From NCBI GenBank assembly GCA_008534395.1, contig SHMQ01000006.1:1-64000 (forward strand): DNA of 64,000 nt, given 5' to 3'. This DNA comes from Candidatus Acidulodesulfobacterium acidiphilum (GTDB taxonomy: Bacteria; SZUA-79; Acidulodesulfobacterales; Acidulodesulfobacteraceae). Below the pieces are notes generated by a model that was not told where the DNA came from, did not search any database, and saw only the letters and a list, made by a program, of their open reading frames with translations. How positions within the stretch are numbered: the stretch's first letter is position 1; each line of letters starts with the position of its first letter. A program made the position numbers and the translations under genes. Shown here one piece after another: positions 1 through 8,785 of this stretch.

Positions 1-2
1 GG

Positions 3-149
3 GCATGGGAATCTGAATTCCATATTATGGTCAAATTACCTACCGGTTTGAACTTTAAAAGATTAACGGGATTTACCGCCGCCGCTCCCGCAAGGACGGC
101 GGCGGTTTTTATAAAACTTCTTCTGGAAACGTTTTTTAAATCCATTTAA
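3..149 (+). CDS. C-terminal fragment of an unidentified protein, cut by the window start
   Basis: Frame 3 is open from the first bases and ends at a TAA at 147-149, giving about 48 residues. The tail contains LPTG, then an Ala/Pro-rich stretch (FTAAAPARTAAV) and a hydrophobic-basic end (LLLETFFKSI). The composition looks protein-like and the frame converges on the minus-strand DUF302 gene. I do not recognise the family. The same DNA holds a GC-rich 10-bp stem (75-84 with 97-106) followed by TTTTT, so an intrinsic terminator is the competing reading. If it is one, the true gene must end earlier in another frame. Confidence 0.4.
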   Translation, partial: AWESEFHIMVKLPTGLNFKRLTGFTAAAPARTAAVFIKLLLETFFKSI

Positions 150-217
150 AATGTACCCCCATTTTTTTTCAAATAAATCAAATAAATTTTATATTATATA
201 ATTTTGCCGATACCGTT

Positions 218-727
218 TTAAAATCCGGTCTTTACGGAATTCATTATGCTTATTATCTTCCTGGTAACTTTTATAACCGTTTTCTTTTGCTCAGGCGTAT
301 TTTTAAAAAATTTAGAAAAATAAGTTGGCAAATAAGATATCATAACGGTATATTTTCCGTCTTTGTATATGGCTATCCTGCACGGCATAAATGCCGAATA
401 ATTCATATTATTTTTTAAAAGGTCGTAACCGTCATGGAGGTTGCAAAAATCAATTACCCTCAGATGCGGTATTTTACGGCCTATGCCTTTTATGCCCGTC
501 GATATGGGAGCGACGGCAAGTATGCTGAAATTAGCGTCTTCTATCCCCTGTTTAAGGTCGAAAAGAGCGTTTTTAAATCTTTTTTTAACTTTTAAAATAT
601 AAAACGGCCCTTTGGGAATATTTGCTCCATATGAGTTTCCTGTAAATACAAGCGATCCGCAATAAACTACCGTTAAAACTATAACTAAAAATGCCGGAAG
701 CCCGATATTCTTTTTTTTATTAATCAT
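218..727 (-). CDS. DUF302-domain periplasmic protein
   Basis: 169 residues. An N-terminal hydrophobic segment (about 9-29) ending near SYGA looks like a Sec signal peptide, so the product is probably periplasmic or anchored. The rest matches the DUF302 fold: an IGRKIP turn at 82-87, FCN at 94-96 and the typical MPCRI at 114-118 before a beta strand. DUF302 proteins are small and of unknown biochemistry, and are often found beside sulfur-oxidation or redox genes. It is the last gene of the minus-strand group ccdA-trx-soxY-soxZ-DUF302 and starts 59 bases after soxZ ends, so co-transcription is likely. The ATG start places the hydrophobic segment properly. Confidence 0.75.
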   Translation of the reverse strand: MINKKKNIGLPAFLVIVLTVVYCGSLVFTGNSYGANIPKGPFYILKVKKRFKNALFDLKQGIEDANFSILAVAPISTGIKGIGRKIPHLRVIDFCNLHDGYDLLKNNMNYSAFMPCRIAIYKDGKYTVMISYLPTYFSKFFKNTPEQKKTVIKVTRKIISIMNSVKTGF

Positions 728-786
728 CCGCCCACCTCTCCAGTAGCCTATATCGTTAAACTTTAATATTTTATAATAAATTTTAT

Positions 787-1116
787 TTAAACTACGTTAA
801 TCGTAACCGTTTTCTTGTAAATATTATGATGGGTGTCATACATCACAAATTCTAAAGGCGCTTTTTTATCGGCTTTTAAATAAAATTCCAAAAAAGGATT
901 TGCCGAGACCGCAATTCCGTAATCGCAACTGGTTACTAATTTTTTATCGTAATAAATATCTACTTTATTAATAATCCACATAGGTATTATCTTTCCTGTT
1001 TTTGGATTTTTAACGAGACCGGTATCCATTGGATGTTTTGTTATGGACATTATTTTAAATATTTCGCCTTTTTTAACCTTCCTAGGTACTCTTACCATAA
1101 TGGTTCCTATTTTCAT
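787..1116 (-). CDS. soxZ: SoxZ, sulfur-oxidation carrier partner
   Basis: 109 residues, the normal length of SoxZ. SoxZ is an all-beta periplasmic protein that pairs with SoxY to form the carrier on which sulfur compounds are covalently bound during thiosulfate oxidation. Recognisable features are the start IGTIMVRVP, the SITKHPMDTG segment and the HPM/G-rich turn typical of the family, followed by an immunoglobulin-like strand pattern ending in TVTINVV. It has no signal peptide of its own, as expected, because SoxZ is exported with Tat-targeted SoxY. soxY lies 84 bases upstream in the same direction. The catalytic Sox proteins (SoxXA, SoxB, SoxCD) are not in this window. Confidence 0.9.
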   Translation of the reverse strand: MKIGTIMVRVPRKVKKGEIFKIMSITKHPMDTGLVKNPKTGKIIPMWIINKVDIYYDKKLVTSCDYGIAVSANPFLEFYLKADKKAPLEFVMYDTHHNIYKKTVTINVV

Positions 1117-1200
1117 TTTATACGCTCCTATTATTAATTCGTTATGATTTATCGTTTATACTTTTACATTTTTATACTTTTAAATTAAATAATTCAAATA

Positions 1201-1722
1201 TCAGCAACCGCCTACCGTAACTTTTATAGATTTTTTATTTCCGAACAATTTCCCGTCAGAAAACTCGGTAACAACCTGAACGTAAGAATCCTGCTGAATT
1301 TTAATTCTAGTAGATATGTAAGCCTTTCCGTTTTCCGGAGTCAAATTAAACGTTGCTATTTTAGCAACCGGATTGTTAAGATCGTAAACATGAAATGCTT
1401 TGACATAATTTCCTTTTTTCATAGGATGTTTAGAATCGATAGTCAAAGGAACCAGTCCTCCGTTCTGAGCTATAAGAGGCAAATGAATCTTAGGCAGCAT
1501 CATTTTTTTATACTCGGGAGAGTTTTCGGCGAGCCATATAACCTTTTTGCCATCTATCTCTTTTACGTCGGACTTAATAATTGGAGCAACGGAAGCTTTC
1601 TTTTTAGCCGCCGCAAAAACATTCTCCGCATCTAAAACGCCGGCCGCCGGACCAGCAAGAATCAATGCGGCGGCTGCGGCCGTTTTTTTCATAAAATCCC
1701 TTCTCGATACGTTGTTACCCAT
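1201..1722 (-). CDS. soxY: SoxY, Tat-exported sulfur-carrying protein
   Basis: 173 residues. A twin-arginine signal (SRRDFMKKT, Arg7-Arg8) and an Ala-rich hydrophobic core end in an AxA site near residues 36-39. The mature part is the beta-sandwich SoxY domain. The chain ends VTVGGC: the carrier cysteine is the very last residue, whereas most SoxY proteins end GGCGG. I checked the stop directly (GGC GGT TGC TGA). A strong AAGGAGG ribosome site precedes the ATG. The function, with SoxZ, is to carry sulfur intermediates as cysteine-linked thiosulfonate or persulfide. The adjacent thioredoxin and CcdA probably keep the cysteine reduced. Confidence 0.9.
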   Translation of the reverse strand: MGNNVSRRDFMKKTAAAAALILAGPAAGVLDAENVFAAAKKKASVAPIIKSDVKEIDGKKVIWLAENSPEYKKMMLPKIHLPLIAQNGGLVPLTIDSKHPMKKGNYVKAFHVYDLNNPVAKIATFNLTPENGKAYISTRIKIQQDSYVQVVTEFSDGKLFGNKKSIKVTVGGC

Positions 1723-1782
1723 CTTTAGAACCTCCTTAGTTAATAATTATTAAATAATGAAATTAAACTGCATCATCTGTTA

Positions 1783-2340
1783 TTATTTATTATAATTCTG
1801 CGAAAATTTTCTCAAACTTTCAATTTTATATCTACCCGAAGCGATCCATCTCGACACCAGCATAAAATCGCTCTTTTTCCAGTAACCCGGAAGCAGAAAT
1901 ATTTTCTTATAGTAAGGGGTATAAAAAATCTCCGTCGGAACTCCGGTAATGTTAAGTTTAGCGGCCAATTGTTTTTCCGTTAAATAAACGCCGTTAAAAT
2001 ATAAAATCTTTTTATTGCCGTAAATATCTATTAGTACGGGATGAAAATGTTTATTGACATAATTTATGACGCTTTTGCGGCTAAATACATGTTTGTCCAT
2101 TCTGATGCAGTATGCGCAGGTAGGAAAATAAAAGTGCAGTAAAAAAACTTTCTTATGCAGTTTATTATTTTTTATTGCAGCGGTAAGACTTTCCCATTTT
2201 ATCGTTCCCGAATTGTTTTGACCGCCGGCATAAGCATTAACGGGCGATAAAAAAGCCGACGCCGATAAAAAAAATATTGCCGGCAACAATAATAATAATA
2301 CCGAATAAACCAGCCATCTGTTTTGATATTTTTTTTTCAT
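1783..2340 (-). CDS. Periplasmic thioredoxin-like protein (SoxW-like)
   Basis: 185 residues. An N-terminal hydrophobic helix (about 9-30) with a downstream Ala-rich site gives a signal peptide or anchor. The thioredoxin-fold active site is CAYC at 75-78, preceded by the FYFPT strand, and the expected cis-proline occurs in GVPTEIFY (Pro135). This architecture fits thiol-disulfide reductases of the SoxW/DsbD-gamma type. It lies 60 bases upstream of soxY and downstream of the ccdA homologue. The simplest inference is that it passes electrons from CcdA to SoxY or to other periplasmic disulfides. A TlpA/ResA-type cytochrome c maturation role is the alternative. Confidence 0.8.
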   Translation of the reverse strand: MKKKYQNRWLVYSVLLLLLPAIFFLSASAFLSPVNAYAGGQNNSGTIKWESLTAAIKNNKLHKKVFLLHFYFPTCAYCIRMDKHVFSRKSVINYVNKHFHPVLIDIYGNKKILYFNGVYLTEKQLAAKLNITGVPTEIFYTPYYKKIFLLPGYWKKSDFMLVSRWIASGRYKIESLRKFSQNYNK

Positions 2341-2479
2341 TATTTTCTCTATTTTGAATATATAAATATTTGAATATAATTATATTTTAATTTATAAAAT
2401 AATAATATAATAAAACTTTATTATTATTGTATCATATAATCGTTAATTATCAATAGTAAGTTTTTTTATTTTTAATCAT

Positions 2480-3208
2480 TTAAAATTTGCCAATAATATA
2501 TTGCGAAATAGCTTCAAAATTGCCGGTAATAGTTAGTATCCCCATCAGTATCAAAAAAATACCGGAAATTTTGGAAAATAAATTAAGATGGGATTTAATT
2601 TTTTTAAAAAAAGCAATAAAATAAGTAATAAATATGCCCGTTAATATAAACGGTATTCCCAGCCCTATGCTGAATACGGACAAAAGTTCGGTTGACTTTG
2701 CGAGAGAAGCGCCCATAGACGTATAAAGAAGAATAGATGCAAGGATAGGCCCTATGCACGGCGTCCAGCCTACGGCAAACGCAATCCCAAGAAAAACAGA
2801 GCCGAATATTATCCCTCCTTTTTTCTTCCAAGGAAGAAAATTTACTTCCCTGTTTAAAAAACCTATTTTAAAAAGTCCCATACAGTATAATCCGAAAATA
2901 ATTATTACTATGCCGCCTACAATTCTGACTAAGTCGAGATGCGATTTCAGAAGATTACCGAAAATTGTTTCCGAGCCCATTCCTAATGCAACGAAAATCA
3001 TAGAAAAACCTATTACAAAAGAAATTGATGCTATAAAAACTTTAAGAATTACTTTATAGTCCTTTTTTTCGGAAATCAACCCCTCCATACCTACTCCGCT
3101 GATAAAAGATATATAGCCCGGTATAAGAGGAATAACGCAAGGAGAAAAAAATGCAAGTATGCCTCCGAAAAAAGCTACGACAAACGTAATGTTTAAATCT
3201 AATCCCAT
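2480..3208 (-). CDS. ccdA: CcdA/DsbD-type thiol:disulfide transporter (SoxV-like)
   Basis: 242 residues with six predicted membrane segments. The two hallmark cysteines are in FSPCVIPLIPGYISFISG (Cys24) and GWTPCIGPILA (Cys151); they carry reducing equivalents across the inner membrane from cytoplasmic thioredoxin. The frame can be extended to a GTG at 3217. I prefer the ATG at 3208 because GAGGT then sits about eight bases upstream, whereas the GTG is itself part of that GAGGTG. Neighbours are the periplasmic thioredoxin gene and soxYZ, so the role is probably SoxV-like. Cytochrome c biogenesis is the main alternative and may use the same protein. Confidence 0.85.
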   Translation of the reverse strand: MGLDLNITFVVAFFGGILAFFSPCVIPLIPGYISFISGVGMEGLISEKKDYKVILKVFIASISFVIGFSMIFVALGMGSETIFGNLLKSHLDLVRIVGGIVIIIFGLYCMGLFKIGFLNREVNFLPWKKKGGIIFGSVFLGIAFAVGWTPCIGPILASILLYTSMGASLAKSTELLSVFSIGLGIPFILTGIFITYFIAFFKKIKSHLNLFSKISGIFLILMGILTITGNFEAISQYIIGKF

Positions 3209-3405
3209 TTTATTCACCTCTTGTATTTATTTATATATTTAATAATTTATATATTTAATATATTTTTTAAATATATTTTTAACATATTTATTTTTATTTT
3301 ATATTTTGGAACGAATAATCTTAACTTTTTACTTTATCTTTTGATTATGCAAGAATAATGCCATATTTAAAAACGTTGTAAAACCCTCATTTTTTGTAAA
3401 GTATA

Positions 3406-3439
3406 TTTTACGGTTGTCCAAAAATGGACAACCGTAAAA
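3406..3439. repeat. Perfect 15-bp inverted repeat between divergent genes
   Basis: TTTTACGGTTGTCCA, a four-base AAAA loop and the exact reverse complement. It lies between the starts of ccdA (minus) and the chemoreceptor (plus), so it is not at the 3' end of either gene. It could be an operator, a cis-acting hairpin or a degenerate repetitive palindrome. The remaining 3209-3588 interval is AT-rich with no open frame I would call. Confidence 0.6.
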
Positions 3440-3473
3440 GTTTTAATTGTACCGAACAGGACAAAAAAAATCC

Positions 3474-3503
3474 TTTACATCTTATGCCTTTCTATGATAT
3501 TTT
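3474..3503 (+). promoter_or_regulatory. Possible sigma-70 promoter for the chemoreceptor
   Basis: TTTACA (3474-3479), an 18-base spacer and TATTTT (3498-3503), about 85 bases before the ATG at 3589. AAAAGGAG precedes that ATG. This is a consensus match by eye in AT-rich DNA and therefore weak. Confidence 0.3.
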
Positions 3504-3588
3504 TTTATAATCGTCGTTAAAAATTTTATAAAATTAAAATATGGAAAAATAGATAAAACAAATAGTTTGATAAAAGGAGTGTTAAATT

Positions 3589-5283
3589 ATGCTTTCGTCT
3601 TTTAAAAACAGGCTGTATTTTGCCGCAATAATATTATTTATCGCTTTTTTATTATTAAGTTTTTTTGTTTACGGTTTCGTCAGCGGTTTTAAAAATAGGT
3701 CTTATACCCAGCTTGTCCTTGGAAGCACCATGGTTTCTTTAATGCGTGTAAACAGAAACCTTACAAACCTTATATACTTAACAAAACTTAGAAAATCGGA
3801 AATCGACTTAAATAAACTAAGAAAACGTAAACTAGATATTTATAAAATAGACTCCGCTATAAAAACTTTAAAATTAAAGATCGGCAAGGCAAGAAAAAAT
3901 AATATACTTTCTATTAACGGATTTTATTCCGGTTTTTCGCATGAAAATTTTAAAACTCTCTACGGAATTAAAAAAAATTTATTAAAAAGACCTTCCGTAT
4001 TTAAAACCCCCGCAATGAAGCTCAAAGTCGAAAATCTTAAAAGATTTATGAAAAATTATAGGCCATATGTAGTTAAATTATTAAAAAATCCATATAAAAT
4101 AGGACCGCAAAGTAATATTTCTTTTTTCAAAATAGGCTCCAATAAAATTATTTCATACTTAGACTACTTCAGACATAATATTTCAAATAGCATGGCAAAA
4201 AAAATGACTACATTGTTAAATATGTTTATAATGGCACCTTTTTTAATATTTATAATTCTTTTACTTACAGTTTTCTATTTTAAAAAATATTTAGTGGACG
4301 AAATACAAACTGTCGTAAAATTTATTAGAAAAGTATCCGGCGGCGATCTTACCTCTAAAATTAATCTGAAAACAAATCCAAAAAGCGAAACCGGCATGCT
4401 TATCGACAGCATAAATTGTCTAATTGATTCTCTCCTTAAAAACGTTAGTTCTATATCTTCTGCATCAAAATCAATTTCGACTTCGGGAGTAAAATTTAAC
4501 GATTTGTCGAAAGAGCTTAAAAAAAACATGGATAATATGAAACAGGATAATACATCAATTATAGAATCTATTAAACAAATAACGCAGGCTATTCTTGAGG
4601 TCGCAAAAAACTCGGCTAACGGCGCGCAGGAAGCCGATAAAACCCAAAAGGCTACGCAGGACGGGTATTCATCCGTAAAAGAGGTAATTTCGAATATAAA
4701 CTCCATAGAGAACGCGGTAGATAAAGTAGGAGAAGTTATGGGGGAACTGGAACAATCTTCCCAAAGGATTGGCGAAATTATTTCGGTCATCGACGATATT
4801 GCCGACCAGACTAATCTTCTGGCTTTGAACGCTGCAATAGAAGCGGCGCGCGCAGGAGAACAAGGAAGAGGTTTTGCGGTAGTAGCCGACGAAGTAAAAA
4901 AATTAGCCGAAAGAACTACAAAAGCGACAAAAGAGATAACGGAAATGATAAAATCAATCCAGGAAGATTCAAAAAAAGCGTCCGATTCTATGGATACGGG
5001 AAAAATAGAAGTTAAAAACGGCGTAAATTCGGCGGAAAAAGCCGGCGAAAAAATAAAAATAATAATGGAACTTGCCGACAAACTGAAAGATATGATTACG
5101 CAAATTGCGGCGGCGGCGGAAGAGCAGTCGACGGCTACAGAGGAAATATCAGGTTCTACAGATTCGATATTGAAAGCCGGAGAGTTAAATTCTATAAGCG
5201 TCGAACAAATTTATTCAAATTCGATAGAACTGTCTAAAGTTTCCGAAAAGCTTTCTTCGGAAATAAATATGTTTAAAATTTAA
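3589..5283 (+). CDS. Methyl-accepting chemotaxis protein
   Basis: 564 residues. Membrane helix 1 is at about 9-33, followed by a basic, mainly helical periplasmic sensor region (34-209), helix 2 (210-231) and a HAMP domain (about 232-290). The cytoplasmic signalling domain has the conserved hairpin tip [20 protein letters not shown] starting near residue 402, continuing to [13 protein letters not shown]. This tip binds CheA and CheW. There is no C-terminal pentapeptide for CheR tethering. No other chemotaxis gene is nearby, so it is an orphan receptor; its ligand cannot be read from the sequence. It is transcribed away from the sox module. Confidence 0.92.
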   Translation: MLSSFKNRLYFAAIILFIAFLLLSFFVYGFVSGFKNRSYTQLVLGSTMVSLMRVNRNLTNLIYLTKLRKSEIDLNKLRKRKLDIYKIDSAIKTLKLKIGKARKNNILSINGFYSGFSHENFKTLYGIKKNLLKRPSVFKTPAMKLKVENLKRFMKNYRPYVVKLLKNPYKIGPQSNISFFKIGSNKIISYLDYFRHNISNSMAKKMTTLLNMFIMAPFLIFIILLLTVFYFKKYLVDEIQTVVKFIRKVSGGDLTSKINLKTNPKSETGMLIDSINCLIDSLLKNVSSISSASKSISTSGVKFNDLSKELKKNMDNMKQDNTSIIESIKQITQAILEVAKNSANGAQEADKTQKATQDGYSSVKEVISNINSIENAVDKVGEVMGELEQSSQRIGEIISVIDDIADQTNLLALNAAIEAARAGEQGRGFAVVADEVKKLAERTTKATKEITEMIKSIQEDSKKASDSMDTGKIEVKNGVNSAEKAGEKIKIIMELADKLKDMITQIAAAAEEQSTATEEISGSTDSILKAGELNSISVEQIYSNSIELSKVSEKLSSEINMFKI

Positions 5284-5298
5284 AATGCTAAATTTATA

Positions 5299-6759
5299 TT
5301 ATTTATCGGAAAATAGATTGTATTTTTTTATTTTAGTGATGAGCCTTTTTCTGGTAATTCCGAGCGATGCGGCTGTTTTAGTCTGATTATGATTGTTTTT
5401 TTCGAGAGCGTTCTTTATCAGTTCCATTTCAAGCCCGTCAAGATTTATATTGATTTCGTTATCAAGATTTTCAGAGTCGGAATCGATATCTTGAAATCTT
5501 TCGGCTTCGGTTTTTGTTTTTGCGTCGCGCTCAGTTTCTGCGGTCAATGTTTTTGGCAGATGAACCGGCATTATAGAATCAGACGTGCAAACTACGACGG
5601 CTCTTTCGATTATGTTTTCAAGCTCTCTTATGTTTCCTGGAAATGTATAATTTTTTAAAAGATTTATAGCGGAATCGTTTATACCGCCGATATTTTTTTT
5701 ATTTATAGCGCAATACTTTTTAACAAAAAAATTTGCAAGCGGAATAATATCTTCCTTTCTCTCCCTTAAGGGCGGAATTTTAAAATGCAGTACGTTAATC
5801 CTGTAAAAAAGGTCCTCTCTGAACTTCTTTTCGATAACGGCATTCTCAAGAGGTATATTCGTAGCGGATATTATTTTTGCGTTAAGTTTTATTCCGTCGT
5901 TTGAACCTATTCTTGAGAATTCTTTATCCTGAATCACTCTTAGGAGCTTTACCTGCATCGACAGAGGCATATCCGCAATTTCATCCAAAAATAGTGTTCC
6001 GCCGTTCGCAGTTTCAAATTTTCCTTTTTTGCCGGAAACGGCGCCGGTAAACGCTCCTCTTTCAAAACCAAAAAGCTCGCTTTCCATAAGCCCTTCGGGA
6101 ATTGCGCTTAAATTTATCGGAATAAATTCTCCGCTTCTGTCCGAAAATATGTGGATAACCTTAGCCAATACCTCTTTCCCTGTTCCGGTTTCTCCCGTTA
6201 TAAGAACGTTAGACGGCGATTTAGAGGTAATTTTGACCTCGTTTAAAATTTCATTCATTGCGGAGCTTTTAAAAATAAAATCTTTAAAGATATTATTCTC
6301 ATTTAAACCAGGGTCGTTTTGAATTTCAAAATTATTTATTTTTTGATAATTCTTCCTACGCATGGCTAAATCTATGGTCTCTACAAGACTGTTTATATCG
6401 ACCGGTTTCGATATAAAATCGTCCGCTCCCAGTTTTATGGCTTCAACTGCCTGTTTAATCGTTCCAAATGCCGTTATAACTATAAATACGGTATTTTTAT
6501 TTCTTTTTTTATCATCTTCTTTAATTTTAGACAATAATTCTATTCCGCTCATGCCGCCCAAGCGGAGGTCGCAAATTATAACGTCGTAGCAGTCGTGACA
6601 GTCGTAACTTAAAAATTTTAGCGCTTCTTCCGCGCTTACAGCCGCATCGACAGAAAACCCACGTTTTGCAAGATTTAGGCTTACTACCCTCAAAAGATTT
6701 TTCTCGTCGTCCACTAAAAGCAATTTTAATTTTCTGTTTTTGCCAATCTTTTCAGTCAT
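5299..6759 (-). CDS. NtrC/AtoC-type sigma-54-dependent response regulator
   Basis: 486 residues in the standard three-domain layout. The receiver domain has acidic pocket Asp17-Asp18, phospho-acceptor Asp64 (ICDLRL) and Lys118 (SKP). The AAA+ domain has Walker A GETGTGKE (189-196), the sigma-54 contact loop GAFTGA (235-240) and Walker B ending DE at 259-260. A Fis-type helix-turn-helix lies near the C-terminus (NQTKTAASLGITRKRLITKI). It lies 53 bases downstream of the histidine kinase gene, which is presumably its partner. The divergent symporter genes beyond the kinase are the natural candidate target, though I found no convincing -24/-12 site there. Confidence 0.95.
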   Translation of the reverse strand: MTEKIGKNRKLKLLLVDDEKNLLRVVSLNLAKRGFSVDAAVSAEEALKFLSYDCHDCYDVIICDLRLGGMSGIELLSKIKEDDKKRNKNTVFIVITAFGTIKQAVEAIKLGADDFISKPVDINSLVETIDLAMRRKNYQKINNFEIQNDPGLNENNIFKDFIFKSSAMNEILNEVKITSKSPSNVLITGETGTGKEVLAKVIHIFSDRSGEFIPINLSAIPEGLMESELFGFERGAFTGAVSGKKGKFETANGGTLFLDEIADMPLSMQVKLLRVIQDKEFSRIGSNDGIKLNAKIISATNIPLENAVIEKKFREDLFYRINVLHFKIPPLRERKEDIIPLANFFVKKYCAINKKNIGGINDSAINLLKNYTFPGNIRELENIIERAVVVCTSDSIMPVHLPKTLTAETERDAKTKTEAERFQDIDSDSENLDNEININLDGLEMELIKNALEKNNHNQTKTAASLGITRKRLITKIKKYNLFSDK

Positions 6760-6812
6760 ATATCTCTAGTCTTTAATTTTTAATATTATATTCAGGCTTA
6801 TATTCTTATATT

Positions 6813-8381
6813 TTAATTGTTCAAATTAGTCATCGTATTTCTTCCGTAACCGCCTAACGGTATAATAATAATAAAAACGGTTTTACCTTCTTCGCTAAAA
6901 ACTTTTATGCTTCCGCCGTGCAATTTAATTATTCTTAAGGATATCGGAAGACCGAGTCCCGAACCTGAATTTTTAGTAGTAAAAAACGGATTAAATATTT
7001 TCTTTATATTTTCGGCGCTTATAGTCACTCCGTTATCGGCAATTTCTATATTTACGCTGTTGTCCTTTGAAAACGCCTTTATTTCTATTAATTTTTTATC
7101 GGTTCTATATTTTTTATCTATTGCATTAATAATCAAATTTAAAATAACCTGTTTAAGCATTTCGGCATCGGCTTGAACCGACGGAAGACTATAATCGATA
7201 TTTTTTTGAATCAGTTTTATTTTGGAATTTGCCGCTTCGAATTTAAGTATTCTTATTGAATCTTCAAGAAGCTTATTTATATCTACCGCGGCATAAACCG
7301 GATTCCTCTGTTTAGCAAAACTTAAAAACTCGACCGACATTTTATTTAACCGCTTAACCTCTTTGTTTATTATACCTGTAAACTCCAATACTATTTTATT
7401 TTTTGTTTCCTGCGATATATATTCGTTTGCCGAAGATATGACATAAATAGCGTTTTTAACTTCATGAGCAATATTTGCCGATAATTCGCCCATTACCGCC
7501 ATGCAGTTAAGCTCGTTCTTTTCTTTGTTTATAGACTCTACCTCCGAAATATATTTTTTTATAGAAAAAGCCATAGAGGATAGAGCGTCCATAACGTCGC
7601 CTATTTCATCGTTAAAACGCTTATCGAAATTTATATCGTAATCGCCTTCTTTTATTTTTTTTATGTTTTCTTTGATATCGCTCAGCGGATTGATTATTAT
7701 GGACGATATATAATAAAAAATTATCAATCCCGCGGTTACAAAAAACAAAGCAATCGACATAAACCTTATTCCTACCCAAAAGACGCGGTTATCGGTAGAT
7801 TTAATTTCTTTTTTTAAATTAAACTCTATAGATGCGAATCCTAATTGCCTGCCGCCGTATTCTATTTTTTTAATCAGCACGGGATATTGCATGGACGACT
7901 TCCTGTATCCTTTATAGCCGTAAAAGTTAGTTCCCATAAGGGTAAATTGAACTTCCATATTCTTGATAATATTAATTAATCCAGAATGATTGCCTCTATT
8001 TTTATTATTTTTCTCATTTGGCGGTATCGTTTTACCGTAATTGCCGTACAATGAGCCGCATTTTTCGGTTAATTTTCCTTTATCGTTATACAATCCTATT
8101 CCTTTTATGATTTTGTAATTTTTTATATCGTATAATAAGTTTTTTTTAATATATTCGGCGCCTGAAGATTTATTATAATGCAAAGAATAAGCTAACTCAG
8201 GAATTAAACTGTCCGCCAGCCTTTCGTCGTTTACGTAGTTTCGATAAGACAGCGTTTTATAAATGGTATAAAGAAATACGCCGTCGCTGATAAAAATCGT
8301 AAAGAAAAAAACCGCAAAAGCCCCTATTAAAATTTTCCATTTAATGCTTAAATTTTTTACCGCATGAGCAAGAATCTTCAT
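6813..8381 (-). CDS. Membrane sensor histidine kinase (NtrB/ZraS-like)
   Basis: 522 residues. Membrane helices lie at about 18-40 and 202-226 and bracket a periplasmic sensor of about 160 residues. A HAMP segment follows, then a HisKA helix with H-box ANIAHEVKN (phosphorylated His306), and a HATPase domain with the N box (NLIINAID), DNGVTIS and GSGLGLPIS. The AHEVKN-type H-box is typical of kinases paired with NtrC-family regulators, and such a regulator is the next gene. The periplasmic domain is not one I can assign. The 5' end faces the DUF3311 gene across a 194-base divergent intergenic region. Confidence 0.93.
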   Translation of the reverse strand: MKILAHAVKNLSIKWKILIGAFAVFFFTIFISDGVFLYTIYKTLSYRNYVNDERLADSLIPELAYSLHYNKSSGAEYIKKNLLYDIKNYKIIKGIGLYNDKGKLTEKCGSLYGNYGKTIPPNEKNNKNRGNHSGLINIIKNMEVQFTLMGTNFYGYKGYRKSSMQYPVLIKKIEYGGRQLGFASIEFNLKKEIKSTDNRVFWVGIRFMSIALFFVTAGLIIFYYISSIIINPLSDIKENIKKIKEGDYDINFDKRFNDEIGDVMDALSSMAFSIKKYISEVESINKEKNELNCMAVMGELSANIAHEVKNAIYVISSANEYISQETKNKIVLEFTGIINKEVKRLNKMSVEFLSFAKQRNPVYAAVDINKLLEDSIRILKFEAANSKIKLIQKNIDYSLPSVQADAEMLKQVILNLIINAIDKKYRTDKKLIEIKAFSKDNSVNIEIADNGVTISAENIKKIFNPFFTTKNSGSGLGLPISLRIIKLHGGSIKVFSEEGKTVFIIIIPLGGYGRNTMTNLNN

Positions 8382-8575
8382 TTATTAAATTTTATCATAA
8401 CGGTTTTTTTAAATCTATATTATATAATGAAAATAAGGCGCAGAATCAGAATTAAATATTTAAGGCGTTTTTTTTTAGTGTTTTTTTGCTGTTTTTTTTG
8501 CTTGATAATTTAATATATTTAAGATATATATAAAATTATAAATTATAATTTTTAATTAAACACAGGGAGGACTTT

Positions 8576-8785
8576 ATGAAGAATGCTTATCTATTGGCGG
8601 GAATACTGATTATTATTCCTATAGCAGTTCTTGCCGCAGTTCCTTTGTATAACAGAGTAGAGCCGGCGTTTCTTGGAATGCCGTTTTTCTACTGGTTTCA
8701 AACCTTATGGCTCGTTTTAGCGGCAATATTATACTCTGCCGCATCGAAATTAATTTCCAAAGAAAAAGGGGGCGGCGACCTATGA
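8576..8785 (+). CDS. DUF3311 small membrane subunit of a solute symporter
   Basis: 69 residues with two membrane helices, the pattern of DUF3311 proteins. These are encoded directly before SSS-family transporters and are thought to be accessory subunits. GGGAGG lies eight to nine bases before the ATG. The stop TGA overlaps the start of the symporter in an ATGA arrangement, so the two are translationally coupled. The product follows the family pattern PLYNRVEP...GMPFFYWFQ...W. The transcript starts in the region shared with the histidine kinase gene. Confidence 0.85.
   Translation: MKNAYLLAGILIIIPIAVLAAVPLYNRVEPAFLGMPFFYWFQTLWLVLAAILYSAASKLISKEKGGGDL

Noticed and set aside
4275-5081. 268-residue minus-strand reading frame
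   Set aside because: It is antisense to the conserved signalling domain of the chemoreceptor; Ser/Phe/Ile-rich with no family features.
8488-8501. Possible sigma-54 site before the DUF3311-symporter pair
   Set aside because: The -12 GC is present but the -24 element reads GC instead of GG within a T-rich run; too weak to call.
8707-8781. Upstream start of the symporter
   Set aside because: It would overlap DUF3311 by 79 bases, while ATG at 8782 forms an ATGA junction and starts at the usual family position.
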